NCBI GenBank assembly: GCA_007127255.1
Contig: SKZS01000200.1
Coordinates: 1 to 9,354 of the forward strand
From: Syntrophomonadaceae bacterium
GTDB lineage: Bacteria; Bacillota; Dethiobacteria; DTU022
Direction: 5' to 3'
Length of the DNA stretch: 9,354 bases
The translations under genes and the position numbers were made by a program. Shown in pieces: positions 1 to 5,948 of the stretch (the stretch's first letter is position 1; each line of letters starts with the position of its first letter). The notes under the pieces were generated by a model. The model was not told the DNA's origin. It did no database searches and saw only the letters and a list, made by a program, of their open reading frames with translations.

Positions 1-1
1 T

Positions 2-679
2 GCTAATACGAATATAACCAAGGCCATCGTCAATTATTTCACTGAACACGGTATTTACCTGAATCTGGGCCCGCCCGACATTAAGTTTAAGCGGCTCGTC
101 TGCTCCGGGCCTTTTAATTACTACTTCAACTGTTGTATCACTCGGGCCCCTTAAAAGCTCTACAGCCCGGTCCAATCCCTGGCCGGTCAACACGTAACCA
201 TCAGCTTCCAGGATCCGATCACCAGGGACAAGGCCACTTATATCAGCCGGGGAATCAGAAAATGTTTCAAAAACCACTATATATTCGTTCGCTTCTATAA
301 CACGTACACCTATTCCAGCATAAGAACCCGTGGTTTCTGACATAAACTCCTCTAAACCATCAGGATCATAAAATCGCACATGCGGATCACCTATATGTTC
401 AATCATGCCCCGAACCGCACCCTCAATGAGCTCATCGGCTTCAACAGGATAAAAGTAATTTTCGGTAATAGATTCAATCGCATCCCATAACAGGGCAGCA
501 TCAGGCCGATCCGTGTCATTACGAATCTTTGGTTCATACCTGATTATTGTCGACGGTTCTTCTACAGCCGGTTCAACCTGCATGCCAAAGAAATAATAGT
601 TGGCCATGTTAGTCCCAATAAGTAGTAAAAGAAAAACACCCAGGATTATAATAATTTTTGATCTATTTGATTTTTCCAT
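2..679 (-). CDS. ctpA: S41 family C-terminal processing protease (CtpA-like), N-terminal part only
   Basis: This is the first 226 codons of a carboxy-terminal processing serine protease; the rest lies beyond the left edge. Reading from ATG at 679, residues about 8-23 form a hydrophobic stretch after a short basic N-terminus, so the protein is probably anchored in or secreted across the membrane. Residues about 60-115 match the usual S41 N-terminal helical region, with the typical GMIEHIGDPH segment at 91-100. Residues about 116-203 form a PDZ domain, including GLVPGDRILEADG at 149-161, which in this family recognises substrate C-termini. The catalytic Ser/Lys region would follow and is not in the window, so activity cannot be judged. 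A GGGAG ribosome binding site (689-693) lies 9 bases before the start. A terminator separates it from the M23 gene upstream, suggesting its own promoter. CtpA proteases commonly degrade or process envelope proteins, including cell-wall hydrolases. The family call is firm; the exact subfamily is not. Confidence 0.88.
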   Translation of the reverse strand, partial: MEKSNRSKIIIILGVFLLLLIGTNMANYYFFGMQVEPAVEEPSTIIRYEPKIRNDTDRPDAALLWDAIESITENYFYPVEADELIEGAVRGMIEHIGDPHVRFYDPDGLEEFMSETTGSYAGIGVRVIEANEYIVVFETFSDSPADISGLVPGDRILEADGYVLTGQGLDRAVELLRGPSDTTVEVVIKRPGADEPLKLNVGRAQIQVNTVFSEIIDDGLGYIRIS

Positions 680-811
680 AATTTTCAACTCCCATCAAAC
701 CACTGCTTAACCATTTAAGGTAAATTAACGAAGCCTGTTTACAATAATAACATAAATCCTTTTCCCTGTATTCACTGCCGCTGCAGAGAAAAATAATAAC
801 CCGTCTTGATT

Positions 812-840
812 CTTTTATGCTTTCGTATACGATCTGACAA
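812..840 (-). promoter_or_regulatory. Possible sigma-A promoter for ctpA
   Basis: On the minus strand, TTGTCA (840-835, five of six matches to TTGACA) is followed after 17 bases by TAAAAG (817-812, four of six matches to TATAAT). It lies downstream of the terminator at 853-900 and about 130 bases before the ctpA start. The spacer contains the perfect palindrome TCGTATACGA (823-832). The -10 box is weak, so this is a suggestion only. Confidence 0.3.
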
Positions 841-852
841 GATTTATTTAGC

Positions 853-900
853 AAAAATATTAAAGGGCGTTTGATTTATACTCTTAAATCTCCCGCCCTT
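853..900 (-). terminator. Intrinsic terminator after the M23 peptidase gene
   Basis: On the minus strand a two-tier hairpin can be read. The outer stem is AAGGGCG (900-894) with CGCCCTT (869-863). A 3x3 internal loop (GGA opposite AAA) separates it from an inner stem GATTTA (890-885) with TAAATC (878-873), closed by the six-base loop AGAGTA. The stem is followed by TAATATTTTT (862-853), a T-rich tail typical of rho-independent termination. It begins about 30 bases after the M23 stop codon. It should end the ftsE-ftsX-M23 transcript, perhaps partially, before ctpA. The T tract is interrupted near the stem, so efficiency is uncertain. Confidence 0.62.
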
Positions 901-931
901 CGATCAACTATCTTTATATGACAGTGCGATG

Positions 932-2131
932 TTAAAAGTAATTCATCGGATTATGACGGTAGTCAGGATTGCCGCTTGGATAATTGCGAACTGCCGGTTT
1001 GTTGAATTCCCGCACCTCGAAATGCAGGTGCACTCCGGTGCTGTAACCGGTAGTCCCGGCACGAGCGATGCGCTGCCCCCCGTGAACAACTTCACCTTTC
1101 TGAACCAACAGGCTGCTCATATGGGCATATAGGGTAACAGTTCCTCCACCGTGATCGACCATAATACAGTTACCGTAACCACCATTCCAACCGGAAAATA
1201 TTACCTGGCCGTCTGCAGCAGCAAGAATATAATTTGCCGCCCCGTGGTGTGGAGCCATATCAACTCCGCCATGCCAGGCCTGGGCTCCGCTGAAAGGATC
1301 CCTCCGCCAACCATAACCGGAACTTATCCAGGTTGGTGGCTCGATCGGCCAGAATAAATCACCTTTAATGCCTGAAAATTGACTCTGCGCTTCGGCAATT
1401 AGCTGCCTGATCAGGGAATCAAGCTCTTGTGCTTCAGCCTCAAGATCCCGAATTGCCTTCAGGTTGAGTTCAATCTCTCCCTGTAGTTGAACCAAAAGAT
1501 CCTCGCGTTCAAAAGCAGCCTGCTCCATTCTTGCTTCATTAGCAACAACCTGGGCTCTCATACTTTCGAGATTCGCTCTCTGCTCTTCTAAATCATCTTT
1601 CCAGGCTTGAATTTCATCTCTTTCATTTTGAACTTCTTCAATCAGGGCCATGTCATTTGAAGCAATGATACTTAAACTGTGCAAGCGGGTCAAAAAATCG
1701 GAAAAACTTTTTGACTCGAAAAGAACTTCAATGTAAGATACTACTCCATGTTGTTGAATCGCCTGCAGACGCAGTTTCAGGAGCTCTTCGCGGTAGCGAA
1801 GATGCTCCTCGGCTTCTTCCAGCTCGGCTTCAGCCTCACTTATATCAGCCTCTACCAGGAGTATTTCTCCGGCCAACCGCTCCTGCTCCGCGCGCAGGGC
1901 CTGGATTTCATTTTCAAGCTGCTTCAATTCTTCTTTTAAGGCAGCTTCACGGTTTAACCGCTGTTCAAGTACACTTTTTTCATCCTGCCGCCTCTTCTCA
2001 ACTTCTTCCAATTCTTTTTGTTTTTCTTCAATTTCATCGGTTGTAACTGCCAGCACAGGCACCACAGAAAATGAAGTCAATAAGAGCAATATAATCAGGA
2101 CTAATAAGCAAATATTTCTCCCGAAAAACAT
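932..2131 (-). CDS. Secreted coiled-coil M23 (LytM) peptidoglycan endopeptidase, likely FtsEX-controlled
   Basis: This 399-residue protein has a signal peptide (hydrophobic residues about 7-28, probable cleavage after VLA at 26-28). A long charged coiled coil follows at about 30-250. A C-terminal M23 metallopeptidase domain occupies about 270-399. Within the coil, residues about 128-160 (containing YIEVLFESKSFSDFL) resemble the tip region of PcsB/CwlO-type proteins, which in that group mediates contact with FtsX. The peptidase domain keeps the expected zinc and catalytic residues: H287 and D291 in HGGVD, H337 in YAHMS, and H368/H370 in HLHFE. It is therefore probably an active hydrolase, unlike E. 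coli EnvC, whose LytM domain is degenerate and acts by activating amidases. The gene starts 35 bases after ftsX with a very strong AGGGAGGAG ribosome binding site (2138-2146) six bases before ATG. This context implies activation by FtsEX at the cell surface during division or elongation. The cleaved peptide bond cannot be told from sequence. Confidence 0.92.
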   Translation of the reverse strand: MFFGRNICLLVLIILLLLTSFSVVPVLAVTTDEIEEKQKELEEVEKRRQDEKSVLEQRLNREAALKEELKQLENEIQALRAEQERLAGEILLVEADISEAEAELEEAEEHLRYREELLKLRLQAIQQHGVVSYIEVLFESKSFSDFLTRLHSLSIIASNDMALIEEVQNERDEIQAWKDDLEEQRANLESMRAQVVANEARMEQAAFEREDLLVQLQGEIELNLKAIRDLEAEAQELDSLIRQLIAEAQSQFSGIKGDLFWPIEPPTWISSGYGWRRDPFSGAQAWHGGVDMAPHHGAANYILAAADGQVIFSGWNGGYGNCIMVDHGGGTVTLYAHMSSLLVQKGEVVHGGQRIARAGTTGYSTGVHLHFEVREFNKPAVRNYPSGNPDYRHNPMNYF

Positions 2132-2166
2132 ACTCTTCTCCTCCCTGGATTTGAAAAGTTATCTCT

Positions 2167-3054
2167 CTAGACCCTTAGAAAACGACCCATTGAAAAAGTA
2201 CTACCCAGAATGCCCAGTCCTGTGCCCAAAGGAACCAGGTACGTAGCCAACTCTATTAAAACTATCTGGACGGGCAGCAGGGTTAAAAATGCCAGGTTGT
2301 TTGCGACAACCCATTCAACAGAGTACTGATAAAGATAATAAAGCCCAATCAGGGGCAACACTGCACCGGTAAAACCCATTATAAGCCCTTCAAGGATAAA
2401 AGGCCACCGGATAAACCAGTTTGTTGCTCCTACATACTTCATAATTGAAATTTCCCTCTCACGCATCATTACAGTTAACTTAATGGTGTGAGATATCAAA
2501 AATACTGCTGTGATTGAAAGGCCTGCCATTAAAGCGAGCCCAACCATCTGGATTACCCCTGTTACTGTAAAGAGGCTTTCTACATAACCCTGACCATAAA
2601 AAACTGTTGAAACTCCCGGATATGTTTCAAATTCCTCAGCAAGATCGATAACAGATTCAGGGACTATGGTTCTGATCTCATATGATGCAAGAAGAGGATT
2701 ATCCATTTCCGCATCGTAACCTTCAAGCATTCCGCCCAGCTGACGATGCAGGCGGGCCATATGCTCTTCACTGGAAACATAGTTTACTGACTCTATATCG
2801 CTATGCGAAAATAATTTTTGGCCAAGTTCATCAAGTGTTTCCTGATCCGCATTTTCATCTATATAAACAACTATCTCAACCTGTTCTTTAACCGTATCGG
2901 TGATATGGCCCAGGTTTAGATTAACCAGCATAAAGATACCCAGCATAAAAAGGGTAACAACAACTACACCGGTCGAGGTAAAACACATCCAGCGGTTGCG
3001 GTAAAGCCCTTTAAAAGTTTCCCCAATGATATAGAAAAAACCGCTAATGAACAT
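2167..3054 (-). CDS. ftsX: Cell-division ABC transporter-like membrane subunit FtsX
   Basis: FtsX is the membrane partner of FtsE. The pair does not move a substrate but transmits ATP-driven changes to peptidoglycan hydrolases outside the cell. From ATG at 3054 the protein is 295 residues, the normal size. It begins with a basic amphipathic segment containing KGLYRNRW, typical of Gram-positive FtsX. TM1 lies at about 25-48, followed by an extracytoplasmic domain at about 49-165. TM2 is at about 166-190, then the coupling segment with REISIMKYVGAT (200-211), then two more membrane segments at about 214-245 and 262-290. I prefer the 3054 start over an in-frame TTG at 3084 or ATG at 3078. It has an AAGGGGA ribosome binding site 9 bases upstream and gives the usual N-terminus. 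It overlaps the end of ftsE by 11 bases, so the two are probably translationally coupled. The M23 gene directly downstream is the likely extracellular effector. Confidence 0.95.
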   Translation of the reverse strand: MFISGFFYIIGETFKGLYRNRWMCFTSTGVVVVTLFMLGIFMLVNLNLGHITDTVKEQVEIVVYIDENADQETLDELGQKLFSHSDIESVNYVSSEEHMARLHRQLGGMLEGYDAEMDNPLLASYEIRTIVPESVIDLAEEFETYPGVSTVFYGQGYVESLFTVTGVIQMVGLALMAGLSITAVFLISHTIKLTVMMREREISIMKYVGATNWFIRWPFILEGLIMGFTGAVLPLIGLYYLYQYSVEWVVANNLAFLTLLPVQIVLIELATYLVPLGTGLGILGSTFSMGRFLRV

Positions 3055-3733
3055 GAGCGTAAATCCCCTTTTGTTCATCACCAATCAGCTTGCCGTTTTC
3101 CAGGTAAAGGACCCGCTTTTTAAAGCGATCGACTATTTCCCTGTTATGTGTCGCGACAAGAACAGTTGTCCCCCGCAAATTGATACTGCGCAACAGGTTC
3201 ATTATATCAAGTGTCGTCCCCGGATCAAGATTGCCCGTCGGTTCATCGGCAATAATCATGGCGGGACGATTAACAATAGCCCGGGCTAATCCAACTCGCT
3301 GCAGTTCTCCCCCCGACAAATCACGCACCCTTGTTTTAGCCTTGTCATGTAACCCAACAAGCCCAAGAACATGGGGCACTCGTTTACGGATTTCCCTGCG
3401 GGATGACCCTGTAACAACCATGGCAAAAGCGACATTATCATATGCTGTCCGCTCCTCCATTAAACGAAAGTCCTGAAAAACCATCCCGATATTGCGACGC
3501 AGGTAGGGCAGCCGGTGCCGCGGCAAACGGGCAACATCTCTTCCAAATATTTTCAAAACACCATCAGTAGGTTTAACTTCCCTGATTATCAACTTTAAAA
3601 TAGTTGATTTGCCGGCCCCACTGGACCCGACAATAAAAACAAATTCTCCGCGGTCAATGTGAAAACTTATATTTTCAAGGGCATAATGCCCGCCTTTTTC
3701 ATACTTCATGCTTAAATATTTAGCTTCAACCAT
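3044..3733 (-). CDS. ftsE: Cell-division ATP-binding protein FtsE
   Basis: FtsE is the cytoplasmic ATPase of the FtsEX complex. At 229 residues it has the family's usual length and all ABC motifs in order: Walker A GSSGAGKST (36-44), Q-loop Q87 in VFQDFR, signature LSGGE (139-143), Walker B MIIADE (159-164) with catalytic E164, and the switch histidine H196 in ATHNRE. The FQDFRLM segment and GNLD after Walker B are typical of FtsE rather than of generic importers. The start at 3733 gives the standard N-terminus (VEAKYLSMKYEKG). A modest AAAGG site lies 9 bases upstream, possibly inside a small hairpin. A 124-base gap and a possible promoter separate it from the YitT-type gene, so ftsE probably heads its own ftsE-ftsX-M23 unit. 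It overlaps ftsX. Confidence 0.96.
   Translation of the reverse strand: MVEAKYLSMKYEKGGHYALENISFHIDRGEFVFIVGSSGAGKSTILKLIIREVKPTDGVLKIFGRDVARLPRHRLPYLRRNIGMVFQDFRLMEERTAYDNVAFAMVVTGSSRREIRKRVPHVLGLVGLHDKAKTRVRDLSGGELQRVGLARAIVNRPAMIIADEPTGNLDPGTTLDIMNLLRSINLRGTTVLVATHNREIVDRFKKRVLYLENGKLIGDEQKGIYAHVH
3064..3070 (-). promoter_or_regulatory. Ribosome binding site deciding the ftsX start
   Basis: AAGGGGA on the minus strand lies 9 bases before ATG at 3054, inside the 3' end of ftsE. The alternative TTG at 3084 and ATG at 3078 have no comparable site. This supports the 295-residue FtsX and an 11-base gene overlap. Confidence 0.6.
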
Positions 3734-3762
3734 GCAGTCAGACCTTTCTGTACATGCTTAAC

Positions 3763-3792
3763 ATAATATTGACATAATTAATATTTCGACAA
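3763..3792 (-). promoter_or_regulatory. Possible sigma-A promoter for ftsE-ftsX-M23
   Basis: On the minus strand, TTGTCG (3792-3787, four of six matches) is followed after 18 bases by TATTAT (3768-3763, five of six matches). It sits in the AT-rich gap between the YitT-type gene and ftsE. A start site near 3756 would give a short leader of about 20 bases. I found no convincing GC-rich terminator in the same gap (3734-3857), so readthrough from prfB-yitT is also possible. Confidence 0.35.
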
Positions 3793-3857
3793 TATCTTTG
3801 ATCATCCTGCAAATCACGTTAATCTATTTTAACCGTTTATGCAAGTCTTAAAACAGT

Positions 3858-4736
3858 TCAATGCTGCTGCATTCTCTGAAATCCTTCACCGTGAACCTCA
3901 GTTGCGTTGCCGATGATCACGAATGCCTGGGGATCAACTTCGTAGATGATCGACTTGAGACGGGCTGTTTGCTGACGAGTTATCACACAAAGTAACACTT
4001 CCCGTCCTTCGCCTGTATACCCACCCTGCCCTTCTATCCGGGTCACACCGCGGCCAAGTTCATATAGCAATCTTTCATTTATCTCGGCTCCACTTGAAGT
4101 AATGATAATTGCCGACTTAGACAAGCCCAGCCCTTCCAAAATAGCATCAATAACCTTTATCGAGATAAACAAAGCCAGTGCCGCATACATAGCCGCTTCA
4201 CTGCCGAAAATAAAAACAGCCATGATTAATACCACCAAATCGCCCCAGAGCAAGGCCTGACCGGGACTAATCCCGGCAGTCCTGGCCAGGATCAATGAAA
4301 GCAAAGCTGTTCCACCTGTTGAACTGCGATAACGGAAGACCAGGCCAACCCCTATGCCCATAACCAGCCCGCCATATACCGCTGCCAGAAGCAAATCATC
4401 CGTAGCAGGAGGTAGTAGAGGAGCTGTAATTTCCACGGCTAACGAAAATAAAAAGGTACCGAGTACACTCTGAATAACTACCCTTGCACCCAGGACAAAG
4501 TAGCCAATAATAAATAGGGGAACATTTAATACTATAATGGTCAGGCCTACTGGAATTCCTAAAATATGATAGAAAAAAACAGATAGACCGCTCACTCCGC
4601 CGGGAGCAAGCATATTCGGCACCATAAACATATTCATTCCCACAGCAAGAATAACCGACCCTGCCAGAATACCCAGTACATCGATTAGAACTATTTTCAC
4701 ATCGGCTTTTGTGATCTGTAGTTTTTTTAGTCGCAT
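3858..4736 (-). CDS. YitT family membrane protein (DUF161 repeats plus DUF2179)
   Basis: This 292-residue protein belongs to the YitT/YpjC/YqfU group common in Firmicutes, whose transport role is not established. Residues about 15-200 are strongly hydrophobic with about five or six membrane segments. They hold two related glycine-rich motifs, APGGVSGLS (44-52) and SSTGGTALLS (138-147), consistent with an internal duplication of the DUF161 unit. Residues about 207-286 form the cytoplasmic DUF2179 domain, with the conserved GGYTGEGREVLL (238-249) and the terminal FVIIGNATEVHGEGF (272-286). The ribosome binding site overlaps the prfB stop codon and the two genes are only 7 bases apart, so it is very probably co-transcribed and translationally coupled with prfB. 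It ends with TGA, which RF2 reads. Nothing visible ties it functionally to prfB or ftsEX. The family assignment is secure; the substrate is unknown. Confidence 0.93.
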   Translation of the reverse strand: MRLKKLQITKADVKIVLIDVLGILAGSVILAVGMNMFMVPNMLAPGGVSGLSVFFYHILGIPVGLTIIVLNVPLFIIGYFVLGARVVIQSVLGTFLFSLAVEITAPLLPPATDDLLLAAVYGGLVMGIGVGLVFRYRSSTGGTALLSLILARTAGISPGQALLWGDLVVLIMAVFIFGSEAAMYAALALFISIKVIDAILEGLGLSKSAIIITSSGAEINERLLYELGRGVTRIEGQGGYTGEGREVLLCVITRQQTARLKSIIYEVDPQAFVIIGNATEVHGEGFQRMQQH

Positions 4737-4740
4737 TTTG

Positions 4741-4747
4741 CTCCTAC
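4741..4747 (-). promoter_or_regulatory. YitT-gene ribosome binding site overlapping the prfB stop codon
   Basis: GTAGGAG (4747-4741) lies four bases before ATG at 4736. Its TAG (4746-4744) is the prfB stop codon. Ribosomes terminating on prfB therefore sit on the initiation site of the next gene, a classic arrangement for translational coupling. Confidence 0.8.
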
Positions 4748-5866
4748 TTCTGCAGCGGAACCTTGCCGCGCGCTTTCCATCTTAAAAAAGCTTCGATAAA
4801 TGGATCCAGCATGCCGTTCATTACAGCATCGACCTGGCCTACTTCCACTCCGGTACGGTGATCTTTAACCAGGGTAAAAGGATGGAAAGTATAGGTTCGA
4901 ATTTGGCTGCCCCATGCTATCTCCCTCTGATACCCGCGCTCAGTGTTGATTTCTTCAGCCTGTTCCTGCCGATTTAGTTCAGCCAGTCTCGCCTGTAACA
5001 CTTGCATAGCCTTCTGACGATTACTGTGCTGAGAACGATCATTCTGACAGCTGACCACAATGCCGCTGGGCAGGTGAGTAATACGCACAGCTGAGTCAGT
5101 TTTATTGACATGCTGTCCGCCTGCACCGCTTGAGCGAAAGGTATCTATTTTCAGATCATCAGGATTGATAACATACTCTTCTTCTTCAACTTCAGGGATG
5201 ACATCGACAGAAGCAAATGAGGTGTGGCGCCGTTTCGATGTATCGAACGGTGATATTCTGATCATGCGGTGCACGCCTTTTTCTGCCTGCAGGTAGCCGT
5301 AGGCAGCATGACCGCGAATAATAATTGTGGCGCTTTTGATTCCGGCTTCATCGTCGGTGAGAAGATCCACCAGTTCTACCTGGTAACCTTTTTGCTCACT
5401 CCATCGATTGTACATCCTTAATAACATCTCAGCCCAATCCTGAGATTCCAACCCCCCGGCACCGGGATGCAAAGACATAATCGCATCACAAAAATCATAG
5501 CTGCCGCTAAAGAGCGTCTCGAGCTCCATTTTATCAAGTTTTTCTTTTATTGAATCTATTAGCGGGCCGATTTCACCCAAAGCATCAGCTTCATCAAGTT
5601 CATTTTCACTGGCCAGTTCAATAAAGACGCCGGCCTCTTCAATCATTTTTTCCAATTCCTGGAGGGGCCGGATCTTTTCACGCAGGGCACCCTGTTTTTT
5701 CAGGTACTCCTGGGTCCGGGTGCTGTCTTCCCAAAAACCGGGCTTTGATGTTTCTGCTTCTGCCTGCTGCATTTCTTTCAGCTTCGCATCATATTCAAAG
5801 TGAAGCCCTCATTTCATCAAATCTTTTCTGCTGAAGGTCCAGCTCATCTTTGTATTCTTTCAGCAT
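4744..5866 (-). CDS. prfB: Peptide chain release factor 2, with programmed +1 frameshift
   Basis: RF2 recognises UAA and UGA in the ribosomal A site and triggers peptide release. Translation starts at ATG 5866 with an AGGTGA site 4 bases upstream and runs 23 codons to CTT followed by an in-frame TGA (5797-5795). Skipping the T at 5797 continues into the main frame (GAA TAT GAT...), giving 373 residues, close to E. coli and Bacillus RF2. After the join the sequence LEYDAKLKEMQ matches the usual RF2 N-terminal helix. Further on, the stop-codon recognition motif SPF is at 205-207 and the catalytic GGQ is at 249-251, followed by the typical HVNKTDSAVRITH stretch. The residue before GAGGQ that is Thr or Ala in E. 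coli strains is Ser here. The final stop is TAG, which RF2 itself cannot read. The gene lies 82 bases after secA and overlaps the next gene's ribosome binding site. The identity is certain; frameshift efficiency is unmeasured. Confidence 0.97.
5794..5809 (-). promoter_or_regulatory. RF2 autoregulatory +1 frameshift site
   Basis: On the minus strand the site reads AGG GCT TCA CTT TGA A (5809-5794). AGGG is the internal Shine-Dalgarno-like element, in the same register relative to the slippery CTT as the AGGGGG of E. coli. CTT is the slip codon and TGA the in-frame stop read by RF2 itself. When RF2 is scarce the ribosome slips by +1 and completes the protein. Two elements differ from the usual AGGGGG...CTTTGAC form: the purine run is shorter, and the base after TGA is A instead of C. 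Confidence 0.9.
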
Positions 5867-5948
5867 TCGATCACCTGCTTTCTTTGTAATTATGGATTTA
5901 GTATTTGGGATTCAAAATGCTATGTAAATACTGCATAATGCACTTGCC

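Noticed and set aside
663..854. 63-codon minus-strand frame in the M23-ctpA gap, with several cysteines
   Set aside because: It starts with TTG, has no ribosome binding site, begins inside the terminator tail and overlaps the start of ctpA. It is more likely leader sequence than a gene.
1711..2046. Plus-strand open frames opposite the M23 coiled coil
   Set aside because: They arise from the repetitive Glu/Leu codons of the coiled coil read in reverse; no ribosome binding site or domain is visible.
3055..3084. FtsX starting at TTG 3084 or ATG 3078
   Set aside because: There is no good ribosome binding site, and the extra residues are not typical of FtsX. ATG 3054 has AAGGGGA upstream.
3734..3857. 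Terminator after the YitT-type gene
   Set aside because: Only AT-rich pairings such as TTTTAA with TTAAAA are present, with no GC-rich stem or clean T tract, so I do not call one.
4744..5772. RF2 as a 342-residue protein starting at 5772
   Set aside because: It lacks the conserved N-terminal segment and a ribosome binding site. The frameshift reading from 5866 restores normal RF2 length and motif positions.
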